Shown here: positions 29,401 through 37,543 of the stretch, piece by piece
Position numbering within the stretch: position 1 is the stretch's first letter
How the letters are laid out: each line of letters begins with the position of its first letter
Source: an uncultured Robinsoniella sp.
GTDB taxonomy: Bacteria; Bacillota; Clostridia; Lachnospirales; Lachnospiraceae
Assembly: GCA_900539655.1 (NCBI GenBank)
Contig: UQCR01000025.1
Coordinates: 1-62,060, forward strand
Length of the DNA: 62,060 bases
Reading direction: 5' to 3'
Notes under the pieces: generated by a model
What the model saw: the letters and a program-made list of their open reading frames with translations, nothing else
Told to the model about the DNA's origin: nothing
The model's database searches: none
Made by a program: the position numbers and the translations under genes

Positions 29401-29890
29401 CCTGAATAACCTGGGTTCCGCTCTCCAAAAACTTTGTCCGGAGCGATGAGTGCAGGTATTGCACGTTTTCCCACGCCTTTGATAACCTCTGCCGGTCTAT
29501 TTCCCCACATTCAAACTCAAAATACAGATAGCACGATATTCCTCCCATCACCTGATCTGGATTTCTGCCCACCCAATACGCATGCTGAACATCGGTAAGA
29601 GGAAATTCCATCGTTTCCGTCCGACTCCTATCCACTTCCTTTTTACTTTCTGCGCTGACACTCTGCATTTTTATTATTTTCCACCATTCCGCCAGATACG
29701 GTTTTTTCAGCAATTCAGAAACGCGGACATTGATACCTCTGCGTTTTAGCTCACTGGATATTAGCATTACCTTTAAGGATTCAAATCCAGCCTCAATCAA
29801 ATTTATGTTTTCTATATCTGCAGTATAAGAATACTCCCCAATCTCTGCTATAATCTGACACAGCTCTGCATATGTAATCTCCGATTTCAT
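26483..29890 (-). CDS. NRPS: carrier-Cy-A-PCP, PchE-like
   Basis: A 1135-residue enzyme. An N-terminal aryl-carrier-like domain (~1-75) has AGFESLKVM with the phosphopantetheine Ser at 38. A heterocyclisation domain (~95-520) follows with DLLVADLKS (227-235, the D-x4-D-x2-S motif), then an adenylation domain (~545-1035) with TSGTTGEPKG and GGATEGSIW, and a C-terminal carrier with GGDS (Ser 1083). The pocket residues I align are D-L-Y-N-L-S-L-I-W, the cysteine code. Unlike PchE there is no epimerase-like insertion in the A domain. It should load the starter acid, condense it with Cys and cyclise to a thiazoline. The gene overlaps the AMP-ligase stop by 4 bases and is followed after 22 bases by the second NRPS gene. 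Confidence 0.93.
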   Translation of the reverse strand: MKSEITYAELCQIIAEIGEYSYTADIENINLIEAGFESLKVMLISSELKRRGINVRVSELLKKPYLAEWWKIIKMQSVSAESKKEVDRSRTETMEFPLTDVQHAYWVGRNPDQVMGGISCYLYFEFECGEIDRQRLSKAWENVQYLHSSLRTKFLESGTQVIQDKPYNSSIIIYDLQQLDETEKKEKMEAVRNEYSHKVLAVERGEVAVLILSVIGKNKTILHFGIDLLVADLKSIKIIFSDLEKLYNDCSFEKTQSPFSLEEHMKHKENEDAYRKVAAYWKEHFATLPEAPELPLKRAYQSVKKPVFKRRNFMLEKADWDRLAASAAKNQVTPAMILLTIYTQILERYSNQSDFLMNIPLFNRPSEAEDKVADFTNILLLPVKGIEERGFISKTKRIQEAFLESLDYSAYSGVKVIRDILRSRPTQKLVAPIVFSCDCMEPIITDGFAGSFGKLKYISSQTPQVLIDFQVMRFPEGILLSWDTVEDVFPKGFIEDMFSAYIECLRWTISNPDKWGEELPVISETKFAERYSGINTIGVKQNLCLHELVFRNATDRSSKTAVIEGTGRTLTYYELCKEAKKLARLLQLEGVGPGDKVAVRLPRGAEQIISVLSILLLGACYVPIGMNQPDKRIEKIVKRADIRYMVSHGCHLRLNRVNIIDVNDRAKREEISANEPVNPSSSAYVIFTSGTTGEPKGVEISHFSAMNTICDVNKKCDISEKDSLLAVSSLEFDLSVYDIFGILGTGGTIVLLDEASKTDAAQWLDLVTRYHITCWNSVPFLLRMLLEQAQAEEMKLQSLKTVLLSGDWIGTDLPAKLADVAPNSELTALGGATEGSIWSNYYQVKLPVPKEWVSIPYGTPLDGQLYRVVDQRGRDCPDWVPGELWIGGIGVAKGYVGDETTTNNKFVSFKNIRWYKTGDMGRFWNDGTIEFLGRKDTQVKFRGYRIELGEIEAAINRAEGIKSSVACIVSEGGSQKLCAFIVKNDPDSELIQDETINQSISSYLPLYMVPSEYQYGKSIPLSANGKVDRKMVAELFFKERQAVAGYEKPQGAIEEELERLWIEVLGSTKYSRDISFFKAGGDSLKAIMLIDKIKKSHLVNGDLGTAILVNAPTIRELASQIQMINQGAELTIDTI

Positions 29891-31446
29891 ATTTTCTCCT
29901 TCCCTGCAGTGTTATTCGCAATCTCCCGCAGCTTTACCCGGTTAATCTTTTTTACCGATGTAAGAGGCCACTCATCTATCTTCACAAGCTGGTCTGGTAG
30001 CTTATATGTTGCCAACCCCTTTTCCATAAGAAATTTTCGTATATGTGATAAATTAATTTTTTCATCCGCAGTCATGATGAAAGCACAAATTCTTTCTCCC
30101 ATTAGAAAATCCTCAACACCTACTACCACCGCCTCATCAATGTTCGGATGTTCACTTATAAATATTTCAATCTCTCTCGGTTCTATTTTCTCACCAGACC
30201 TATTTATTTGGTCCGTGATCCTTCCCTGTACCTGATATCCATATGTGGAATCCCATCTCACTTTATCGCCTGTTCTATAAAATCCGTCCGATGTGAACTT
30301 ATCTTTCATACTGACATCCTGGTTATAATAACTTTGAATGGTAAATGGTCCACGAATTATCAATTCTCCTTCTTCACCATTCAGTACGTCCATGCCATTC
30401 TCATCAATAATCCGGATTTCCTCATAGCCAGACACCGAATAATGGTAGCCTACCGCATCGCCAAGATTGCTGCGATCATAAATACTATACAGGGCCAGTC
30501 CTTCCGTTGCTCCATAAAGGGGTAAGACCTCACATTCCACCTTTTCAATTAATTTTGTAACAAGGCTCTCATCAACCAAGGAACCTCCAATAATGATTTT
30601 CCTGACGCTGCTCAAATCATATCCACACTCTTGATTCAGATACTGATTCCAGATTCGCGCCAGTGTTGGAACTAAGGCTGTAATTGTAATATTTTCTTTT
30701 TCAACTTGTACAAAAATATCATCGCAGTCCAGGTCACTGCATAAAACAGCTTTTCCCCCTGCGAAAAACACATTCAGAATTCCGGGCGAATATAACCCAA
30801 CCTTATGTGCTAATGGCAGACAAGCTAAATAACTGTCAGAGGACGTAAACTGGAATTTCTGATTATATCCATAAATATGCCAATAAATCATTCTATGAGT
30901 GATTGGCACTAATTTAGGAACTCCGGTTGTTCCGCTTGACAACATAAGGAGGGCTATGCTGTCAAGCTCCTTGTTTTCTTCGATGATATTTTCGGTGTCT
31001 TCTTTCAATCCTTCGGCTATATCCTTGACTGCGATTTTACAAATCTGTCTGCTTGCACGCCCCTTGTGAATCCTTAATGATACTTCGTCCTTATCATAGA
31101 AAACCAATGTTGAGGCATCCGTCTTATCAAAAATGCCCTTTAACTCATTCTCACCAAATAAAGAGTTTGTAACAATTGGGATTGAACCTATTTTAATTAA
31201 CCCCAGCAAACCAAATACAAACTCTTTTACATTCGGTATTCGCAAAACAACCAGTTCACCCTTGCTTATCCCGCGCCTTTTGAAATAGCAGCCATACTGG
31301 TTGATTTTCTTTTCCAGTTCTCCATAGGTAATACGATTTATGCCCTCCACAATAGCGGTCTTATTTCTATTTGCTTTAAACCTTTCTCCCAGCCAGATAT
31401 CTATCGTTTTCTCCTGTACCGGTCGCAATTTCTTCCCATAGTTCAT
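29887..31446 (-). CDS. Stand-alone aryl-acid-type AMP ligase (EntE/DhbE/YbtE-like) with divergent pocket
   Basis: A ~519-residue adenylate-forming enzyme: P-loop LSSGTTGVPKLVPITH, LPLYGATEGLALYS, FYRTGDKVRW and the C-terminal INRSGEKIEPREIE. It shares EntE-type blocks (ALVPTLARIWNQYL, RGPFTIQSYYNQ, VCAFI-like ending). The substrate-contact segment usually reading AHNY/F...S/C-SPG is AHKVGLYSPG here, so the conserved Asn that holds the 2-hydroxy acid is Lys. It should charge the N-terminal carrier of the PchE-like NRPS, but probably not with salicylate or DHB. The ATG at 31446 is better spaced from GAGGA than 31452. Its start overlaps the PPTase gene by ~70 bases. Confidence 0.88.
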   Translation of the reverse strand: MNYGKKLRPVQEKTIDIWLGERFKANRNKTAIVEGINRITYGELEKKINQYGCYFKRRGISKGELVVLRIPNVKEFVFGLLGLIKIGSIPIVTNSLFGENELKGIFDKTDASTLVFYDKDEVSLRIHKGRASRQICKIAVKDIAEGLKEDTENIIEENKELDSIALLMLSSGTTGVPKLVPITHRMIYWHIYGYNQKFQFTSSDSYLACLPLAHKVGLYSPGILNVFFAGGKAVLCSDLDCDDIFVQVEKENITITALVPTLARIWNQYLNQECGYDLSSVRKIIIGGSLVDESLVTKLIEKVECEVLPLYGATEGLALYSIYDRSNLGDAVGYHYSVSGYEEIRIIDENGMDVLNGEEGELIIRGPFTIQSYYNQDVSMKDKFTSDGFYRTGDKVRWDSTYGYQVQGRITDQINRSGEKIEPREIEIFISEHPNIDEAVVVGVEDFLMGERICAFIMTADEKINLSHIRKFLMEKGLATYKLPDQLVKIDEWPLTSVKKINRVKLREIANNTAGKEKI

Positions 31447-32143
31447 TCTCATTCCTCATTCCATATGCCAAACATGCTTTATGACATTTATCTACAGCAA
31501 TTTGACAAATCCGCCAAATCTGATCTCCGTAGCTTTCACTGCTGGTTCCGCCGATTTTTACAGAAAAAGAGGCGAAATCTTTATAAAGCCCATAGCCGAT
31601 TGCCTTCACATAGGCTTCTTTCGCTGTCCAAGATTCAAAAAAGGACTCAATATTATTTTGCCTGATTACAGTTGCTGTTTCTTCTGGTGAAAAATAATTT
31701 TCTGCGAGCCTTTGATATTCCTGTATTTGTTTTATTGCCTGCACATCTACGCCAACCTGAACATTACGTCCAAAGGCAAGCATTACAATCTCTCCCGAGT
31801 GAGATAGGTTGTAATTTATAGATAGACGTTTTCCAGAACAGCACAGATATGGTTTCCCAAAACGTCCTCTCTCAATTTGTATATCTTTTATATCTTTGCC
31901 AAGATAAGATGAAGAAATCTTTTTTACAGCGATTCGCCCTATTGCACCTCTCATTATGTCTTCATACTTTACATATGATGTATATTGCTTTATCTCTTCT
32001 TCATTCAAGATTCCCCAATTCTCTTTTATCCAACCTGTCATGCTTCTCCACCGCAGAATCCAAACCTGTATTTCTTCTGGAGGAAGATTATTCATAAAGC
32101 AATGCCGTGAAGTGAATGTAGGACGAATCACTTTAATTTTCAC
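31376..32143 (-). CDS. 4'-phosphopantetheinyl transferase (Sfp type)
   Basis: A 255-residue protein with the Sfp-family motifs: GRFGKPYL, SINYNLSHSGE, VGVDVQAI (metal Asp) and FFESWTAKEAYVKAIGYGL with the catalytic WxxKEAxxK. It transfers phosphopantetheine from CoA to the carrier Ser residues of the two NRPSs. It overlaps the type II thioesterase gene by 11 bases and the AMP-ligase gene by about 70 bases. The latter is a long overlap, but both reading frames are well supported by homology. Confidence 0.9.
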   Translation of the reverse strand: MKIKVIRPTFTSRHCFMNNLPPEEIQVWILRWRSMTGWIKENWGILNEEEIKQYTSYVKYEDIMRGAIGRIAVKKISSSYLGKDIKDIQIERGRFGKPYLCCSGKRLSINYNLSHSGEIVMLAFGRNVQVGVDVQAIKQIQEYQRLAENYFSPEETATVIRQNNIESFFESWTAKEAYVKAIGYGLYKDFASFSVKIGGTSSESYGDQIWRICQIAVDKCHKACLAYGMRNENELWEEIATGTGENDRYLAGRKV

Positions 32144-32885
32144 GATTGATAAACTCCTCAGATTTTTGATGAATTAACTTTAATACATTTTCCTCATCTT
32201 CTTTTATAAAGAAATGCCCGCCTCTGAAAAGGTAATACTGAAACTTGCTCTGCGTGTATTCAGACCATCTCTTAATATCGGCCAGGGTCGCTTCCCTATC
32301 CTCATTCCCGCCAATTGCCAAAACTGGACATATTAATTTTGATGGGGCATCCGGATAATAGCTTTCATCCAGAATAAAATCCGATCTGATTATCGGCATA
32401 TAAAAGTTCAACAGTCTTTTATCCATTTTTATTTCTTCCGGAATACCGTCATATCGTTCCAGGCCAATCAAAAACTCCTGTTCTGTCAAATGAGATATCG
32501 GCTGTGGTTCCGGAATATGGGGAACTCTGCTTCCGGAGAAAATCGCCAACTTTGCTACCCTTTTGTTGTTCTCAAGCATTTTTTCAACTTCAAATGCTAT
32601 TTTGCCGCCCATGCTATGGCCAAATAGGATAAAGTCATTGTCAAACCTCATAATAGCGTCCACAACGTCTTTTACAAGTGATTGCATGTTCAAATATGGC
32701 TTCTCACCAATACGTTCTTCTCTTCCCGGTAATTGTATGGGGCAAACCGAAAGTTTCTTGTCAAAATATTGAATCCACTTAGCATAGAAAGCGGCACCGC
32801 CTCCTGCATATGGGAAACAAAACATTATTGTACTTTGGGGGCTAATACCTTCCGAATTCTTAATCAATTTCCCATTGTATATCAT
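32133..32885 (-). CDS. Type II thioesterase (GrsT/YbtT/PchC-like)
   Basis: A ~250-residue alpha/beta hydrolase with FCFPYAGGGAAFYAKW, IQLPGREER, the nucleophile elbow LFGHSMGGKIAFE, a late Asp in NEDREAT and RGGHFFIKED with the catalytic His. The ATG at 32885 follows AGGAGGTGAGGTT; the frame to 32957 extends into the EcfT gene. It edits carrier domains by removing mis-primed or stalled acyl groups and is standard in siderophore NRPS loci. Confidence 0.92.
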   Translation of the reverse strand: MIYNGKLIKNSEGISPQSTIMFCFPYAGGGAAFYAKWIQYFDKKLSVCPIQLPGREERIGEKPYLNMQSLVKDVVDAIMRFDNDFILFGHSMGGKIAFEVEKMLENNKRVAKLAIFSGSRVPHIPEPQPISHLTEQEFLIGLERYDGIPEEIKMDKRLLNFYMPIIRSDFILDESYYPDAPSKLICPVLAIGGNEDREATLADIKRWSEYTQSKFQYYLFRGGHFFIKEDEENVLKLIHQKSEEFINREN

Positions 32886-32931
32886 AACCTCACCTCCTGA
32901 ATCCAGACTAACCCAACCGCCCCCCACTGAT

Positions 32932-33633
32932 TTAAACCCTGCAGCAAACAACAGCAATGATGGTACTGGACATTACTAAGAAAATATCTTTTGCAGTCAG
33001 ACTTATAATGTAATAGCTATCTTTCTTATACGGACTCTCGATTCCTCTGACAATGGCTGATGATGCCAGTTCGTCCGCTATTTTCAGGCTTCTGAAAACC
33101 ATAGGGACAATTGCATATTCCAATGTACTAAGCGGGTGAAAAAGGACTGTCCTTATAGACCGCAAAAAGCCTCTTACCTTCATAGCGTCTTTTACTTCAC
33201 CAAACTCATGAACAAGGGTGGGAGCAAACCGGAGCATGACAATTATAATCAGCATTATATTTTCGGGAATCGGTAACTTCCTTATACTGGAAGTCAGTTT
33301 GCCTGAAGGTATATGCACTATCAGACACACAATCATCGCCGGCATCAATAGACGATAAAGCATATGAAATAACAGCGGTGATGGAAAAGAGATATGGTAT
33401 TTTGTATTAATAGCCAGCCAAACTACCGACAGGATATATACCCCCAACATTCCTAATCCCATCGTAAATAACTCAAAATAGCATAACAATAGAAAAAGCC
33501 ATATCATATATAAACCATGCCCCAGCAAACTGGTGCTTAAGAAGGAAGTGAAGCATGCGCAGACAGCCAACAGCAACACTGTCCTGCCATCGATCTGCTC
33601 CACTTTTCTGATGTTACTATGATTCATAATCAT
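32932..33633 (-). CDS. ECF transporter transmembrane (T) component, cassette 2
   Basis: A 233-residue membrane protein of the CbiQ/EcfT family with about five hydrophobic segments and the coupling-helix motifs DAMKVRGFL and ASSAIVRGIESP (Ala/Val-Arg-Gly type), which contact the ATPases. It overlaps the S-component stop by 4 bases. No ATPase gene is adjacent; the one at 16594, at the end of the same operon, is its likely partner, unless it shares the ATPase at 34682. Confidence 0.85.
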   Translation of the reverse strand: MIMNHSNIRKVEQIDGRTVLLLAVCACFTSFLSTSLLGHGLYMIWLFLLLCYFELFTMGLGMLGVYILSVVWLAINTKYHISFPSPLLFHMLYRLLMPAMIVCLIVHIPSGKLTSSIRKLPIPENIMLIIIVMLRFAPTLVHEFGEVKDAMKVRGFLRSIRTVLFHPLSTLEYAIVPMVFRSLKIADELASSAIVRGIESPYKKDSYYIISLTAKDIFLVMSSTIIAVVCCRV

Positions 33634-34241
33634 TCCAAAATACCAGCTTTCTGAAAATGTCTTCTTAATAGTCTCTGCCCGAACAGAACACCTAATACAG
33701 CAAGAAGACCGGTTATTGCACAGCCCAAAAGCATCAGCCCCGGATGGGTTGACATTAAAAACTGCATATCTAAGGTTTCCTGTGAAAAGCCACTATTTAA
33801 TGCCATTTCTTTATAACTGTCCCATGCCCACCAGAGAGGCACCGCACATCCAACGAAATTCCCGATACTGTTTAAAGCCCAGCCAATCATATTGCGGATC
33901 GGCTTTCTATATGTATTTTTTCCAATCATAGACAGCTCGGAAATAACGCCTACAATCAGGAAATATGGCAGCAAGAAGGCGTAACCCATAAGTGCCTGGA
34001 TAAGGCCATACACAAATGCCCAAACAAACAACAGCCCATGTTTGTTCACCCGGTTTGCCGCTACAAGGAAGAATACAGCTCCTAAAAAGCCGTCAATGGC
34101 GGCTGAACCATATAAATACACTTCTGAAAATGGCAATGTGACAGCGCTGACCACCATTGCTATCATATAATTGATTACCAACATGGCTGCAACCGTGATT
34201 ACGTCTCTGATACTAAACTTACTTCCCTTTGTTTCACTCAT
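33630..34241 (-). CDS. ECF transporter substrate-binding (S) component, Trep_Strep/MptD family, cassette 2
   Basis: A 203-residue six-helix protein. It has the Trep_Strep features seen also in the protein at 36920: an N-terminal DVITVAAMLVINYM helix, a central PYFLIVGVISELSMIG segment and an ending GQRLLRRHFQKAGI that matches GHKMLKKHFERAGI in its paralogue. Such S components bind the transported molecule. Placement as first gene of the NRPS operon, behind double GTTAG-N6-CTAAC operators, suggests uptake of the metallophore, its metal complex or a precursor. Confidence 0.83.
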   Translation of the reverse strand: MSETKGSKFSIRDVITVAAMLVINYMIAMVVSAVTLPFSEVYLYGSAAIDGFLGAVFFLVAANRVNKHGLLFVWAFVYGLIQALMGYAFLLPYFLIVGVISELSMIGKNTYRKPIRNMIGWALNSIGNFVGCAVPLWWAWDSYKEMALNSGFSQETLDMQFLMSTHPGLMLLGCAITGLLAVLGVLFGQRLLRRHFQKAGILE

Positions 34242-34272
34242 ATAAAGATCCTCCTGTAATATAGTGGTTTTG

Positions 34273-34335
34273 GTTAGTTGCTACTAACTATTAGTTAAAG
34301 CCTCGGCATGTTAGCAGCAACTAACTCTATTGTAT
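34273..34335 (-). promoter_or_regulatory. Promoter with two dyad operators, sites 2 and 3, before the NRPS operon
   Basis: GTTAGTTGCTACTAAC at 34273-34288 and GTTAGCAGCAACTAAC at 34310-34325 are each a GTTAG-N6-CTAAC dyad. They are also inverted copies of one another (15 of 16 bases) across a 21-base spacer. On the minus strand TACAAT (34335-34330) lies just upstream of site 3 and AGGAGG precedes the ATG at 34241. This fits a repressor binding as two dimers over the start region of the ~17.6-kb NRPS operon. The remaining ~170 bases up to the hairpin at 34508 are AT-rich and show nothing else. Confidence 0.72.
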
Positions 34336-34507
34336 TTTACAGGATTCTTTTTAATATTTCTACCCCTTTAAATGTGTATTTTTTTAAAATAGCCCATTTT
34401 AACAGTTTGTTTCATTCAAAGGCTTGTCACATCACAGGGCTGTAGATGACTTTATGAAACATTCAATTAAATTTCGTTTTACTTAAATATTAAATTATAA
34501 AATAATT

Positions 34508-34561
34508 GCCGCAGACTTTTTGATAAATCGACATTGTCACTATTATAAAAAGTACTGCGGC
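34508..34561. terminator. Long hairpin with one bulged base between the two ECF operons
   Basis: GCCGCAGACTTTTT (34508-34521) pairs with AAAAAGT-A-CTGCGGC (34547-34561): 14 base pairs, one bulged A and a 25-base loop. It lies between the ATPase stop at 34682 and the promoter at 34335, so it may end the upstream ECF operon. The flanks are AT-rich rather than a clean U-run. A regulatory RNA structure is the alternative. Confidence 0.45.
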
Positions 34562-34681
34562 CTGAATCATTATATTAACTTCCAGCTTACTCTTACGTAT
34601 TTCTATATCCGAAATAAGTTCTCTTTAGTCCTTATGACAAATAACATTTCTCTCAGCCCACTTCAAAGTACTCTTTCGCTT

Positions 34682-36181
34682 TCATATAGCCATTGCTGAA
34701 TCACCCTTTTCGTGGGAGAAAAATTCCTGTAAAAGTCTTACAGCCTCGTTATCCATAGGCCGATGCCATAATATACGGCCATGCTCAATAAACATAAGAT
34801 GTGTACAGCATTTGTATATCAGTTCAGGATCATGCGTTATCAGAAACAACGTTTTTTTCATTTCTTTTAGCTGTATTAATTTTTCTGAAACCTCAAGCAT
34901 ATGTCTATAATCCAATCCACTGGTGGGTTCATCAAATATGATTATTTCTTTCCCAGATGCAACAGCACTGCCAATAGCGACTCGCTGCTTTTCACCACCG
35001 GATAACGACATTGGGTGCAGTTTCAGTTTATCCGACAAATCAAGCCCGGCCAAAATTTCTTGTGCCCGAACCTTGTCCTCTTCCTCATTTTCTCCATCCA
35101 TACTCAGCAAAAGTTCATCAAGTACATCTTCTGTAAAAAGCTGGTGATTTACATCCTGCATTACCATATAGGAAATATGCCGGCGCTTCTTCGCATTGAG
35201 AGCATTGCCATTTAATTTCAAAGTGCCCTTTGAAGATTTATCTAATCCGCATAGACATCTGGCAAAAGAGGATTTACCAGCTCCATTGTCACCAATGATT
35301 CCAATGATTTCTCCCTGCGGCAATGTTAAATTCGGTATGTTTACAATCGGATATCCCCGTTTTTCATATGAAAACCAAAAGTTATCAATCTGCAGGCTTT
35401 TTTCATTTGCTTCAGGTTTTTTTTCAGGCATCAAGTCAAATGGATTTAATGCACGTAATCCCATTTTCTTTAACTCCTTTGGATCTAGTTCCAAAAATTC
35501 CTCTCTTGTATATTCATTACATATCTCTCCGCGCTTCATATATATGATTCGGTCCGCATATGGAGCCAGGTAATAAAGGCGGTGTTCGGCAACGATTACT
35601 GTCTTATTTTCAGATTGCCATTGGCGAATTACTTCTGTTAAATCTTTTATCGAAGAAATATCCAAATTTGAGGACGGTTCATCCAAAACAAAAGTATTAG
35701 GGCAGATAGCATCTGCCGATGCACAGGCTATCTTCTGCTTTTCTCCACCAGATAAAGCAAACAGGCTCCGTCCAAGCAGATTTTCTAATTTAAGGCATTT
35801 TGTTGTATTCTCAAGCCTTGCCAGCATTTCCTGCACCGGCAACCCCAAATTTTCGCATCCAAACACAATCTCGCTTGTCGTATCTACATTGTAGAACTGT
35901 GTTCTCGGGTTTTGAAATACAGAGCCAACCATGGGGGCAATCTGATATAACTGATAATCCTTTACCTCTTTCCCATCCAAATAAATCTGTCCCGTTAACT
36001 GTCCATTATAATAATGCGGAATCAATCCGTTAATCAGGCGCGTCAAAGTTGTTTTACCGCAACCAGATTCACCACATAGTAAAACAGTCTCTCCATCTTC
36101 GATTTTCAAATTGATATTACGCAGGCTATTCTCTGATTCTCCGCTTTCATAGGTAAAGGACACATCTTTAATTTCTATCAT
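34682..36181 (-). CDS. Fused double ATPase of an ECF transporter (EcfA-EcfA'), cassette 1
   Basis: A ~499-residue tandem ABC protein. First half: Walker A GESGCGKTT, signature LSGGEKQKIACASADA, Walker B TFVLDEPSSNLD. Second half: GDNGAGKSS, LSGGEKQRVAIGSAV, IIFDEPTSGLD. The ATG at 36181 follows AGGGGAAG; the longer frame to 36223 runs into the T-component gene. It completes a compact S-T-A cassette (37507 to 34682). It is clearly related to, but distinct from, the ATPase at 16594. Confidence 0.88.
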   Translation of the reverse strand: MIEIKDVSFTYESGESENSLRNINLKIEDGETVLLCGESGCGKTTLTRLINGLIPHYYNGQLTGQIYLDGKEVKDYQLYQIAPMVGSVFQNPRTQFYNVDTTSEIVFGCENLGLPVQEMLARLENTTKCLKLENLLGRSLFALSGGEKQKIACASADAICPNTFVLDEPSSNLDISSIKDLTEVIRQWQSENKTVIVAEHRLYYLAPYADRIIYMKRGEICNEYTREEFLELDPKELKKMGLRALNPFDLMPEKKPEANEKSLQIDNFWFSYEKRGYPIVNIPNLTLPQGEIIGIIGDNGAGKSSFARCLCGLDKSSKGTLKLNGNALNAKKRRHISYMVMQDVNHQLFTEDVLDELLLSMDGENEEEDKVRAQEILAGLDLSDKLKLHPMSLSGGEKQRVAIGSAVASGKEIIIFDEPTSGLDYRHMLEVSEKLIQLKEMKKTLFLITHDPELIYKCCTHLMFIEHGRILWHRPMDNEAVRLLQEFFSHEKGDSAMAI

Positions 36182-36194
36182 TTCACTTCCCCTT

Positions 36195-36923
36195 CTACCA
36201 TTTAATAATAAATAAGGTGACAAACAGCATAACGCCTGAAATTACTACCGCAATGGCATCGTAACAGGTAAATCCAACTCTCGTTATGCTTGACCGCTTT
36301 GCTGGATTATCCAGCCCACGGGTCAACGCTGCCGCAGACAGTTCATCACCAATCTTTACAACCGAAATCATAAGCGGTATGAAACGATATTCAAGCAGTG
36401 CCATTGGATTCTGCCAAAATTTTTTCGTACCAAACTGGATTTCCCTCATTCTCATAGCGTCTTTAATAGCTGCTGATTCTTCCTGCATGGTAGGCAAAAA
36501 GCGAAATAATACAGAAAGAGGAATGGTAATATTCCTACCGATATGCATTCTGCTCAGTGATGTAATACACTCACTGGCAGTAGTAGATTTAATTATGTAA
36601 TTCCCCATTGCAAAAGCAGGAAAAAGCCTTAAAACCAATCCCACCAATAAAACTACAATCATATTGACAACCATGTGAAAACGAATTGAGTTTTGGATTT
36701 CCTTAACCACCAAAGCAGCTACAAACAGAACTATAAAAATGGCCGCTGCCTTATATTGTCTGTTTGTAAGTAATAGAATAAAAGGTATCAAAGCCACTGC
36801 AAGCATAAAAGCGGTATGGCCATATAAAAACTCGGCGGTAGCTACAACGGCCATCAGCAGTAATTTTGTCCGTGGGTCTAAATGGAATCCTTTCGTCTCT
36901 GTAACAGCAAGCATGTGCATCAA
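36195..36923 (-). CDS. ECF transporter transmembrane (T) component, cassette 1
   Basis: A 242-residue EcfT/CbiQ-family protein: DPRTKLLLMAV near the start is the typical first-helix signature, and the coupling motifs are DAMRMREIQFG and AALTRGLDNP. It starts 4 bases inside the S-component gene and ends 13 bases before the ATPase start, so all three are one transcription unit under operator site 4. Confidence 0.87.
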   Translation of the reverse strand: MMHMLAVTETKGFHLDPRTKLLLMAVVATAEFLYGHTAFMLAVALIPFILLLTNRQYKAAAIFIVLFVAALVVKEIQNSIRFHMVVNMIVVLLVGLVLRLFPAFAMGNYIIKSTTASECITSLSRMHIGRNITIPLSVLFRFLPTMQEESAAIKDAMRMREIQFGTKKFWQNPMALLEYRFIPLMISVVKIGDELSAAALTRGLDNPAKRSSITRVGFTCYDAIAVVISGVMLFVTLFIIKW

Positions 36924-37507
36924 ACAATACCCGCCCTCTCAAAGTGCTTCTTTAACATTTTATGACCGAGCAAAGCACCGCAAATCCCGCCGACAAACAA
37001 AATCACAAATCCCGCATACATCATCCATGATGGCATCATAGATTGTAATGTTTCTGCGTATTGGTTCCCCATGGAGCTGTGAATATTTTCCCAGTAGGAC
37101 TGCCCGGCAATCCAAAGATTCGCAGGGCATCCCATCATGCCAAGGCAAAAACACGCATAGCTTAGGAGGGTAACGTTAAAGTTTTTATACTGACCGGCCT
37201 TTAACACAATATCAGCAAGAATTCCGCCCAGTGTCCACCCCACCAGCCCAATCCATGTATAGCCTATAAGAAAGAAAAACAGACCGCAGATGACACCTGT
37301 AATTGTCAGCATCCCGAATTTCTGAATTTTTGTGTAGTACAGCATCATAGGAATGCCACATACAAACGGCCAGATAAACAGAAGGAATGGATATATTACA
37401 GGCAGTGCAGTCAGTAATCCGAAAACAAAAAATATTACAAGAGTCATGGCAGTATAAATTCCTACATTGATAAGATCTTTTCCATTTAGTTTATTAGATT
37501 TTTGCAT
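36920..37507 (-). CDS. ECF transporter substrate-binding (S) component, Trep_Strep/MptD family, cassette 1
   Basis: A 195-residue six-helix membrane protein beginning MQKSNKLNGKDLINVGIYTAM, the family's first helix. It ends GHKMLKKHFERAGIV, like the paralogue at 33630. An S component confers ligand specificity on the module; the ligand is unknown. A dyad operator (site 4) overlaps its promoter. Two separate S-T pairs in one locus suggest two ligands, for example apo and metal-loaded forms or two metals, but this is inference. Confidence 0.83.
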   Translation of the reverse strand: MQKSNKLNGKDLINVGIYTAMTLVIFFVFGLLTALPVIYPFLLFIWPFVCGIPMMLYYTKIQKFGMLTITGVICGLFFFLIGYTWIGLVGWTLGGILADIVLKAGQYKNFNVTLLSYACFCLGMMGCPANLWIAGQSYWENIHSSMGNQYAETLQSMMPSWMMYAGFVILFVGGICGALLGHKMLKKHFERAGIV

Positions 37508-37543
37508 TTTAATCGTCCTTTCGTTATGACTAATTTCATATTT

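Noticed and set aside
20926..31446. Calling the cluster yersiniabactin
   Set aside because: No PKS module, no salicylate synthase, and the two-NRPS order is PchE/PchF-like; the starter ligase pocket also differs.
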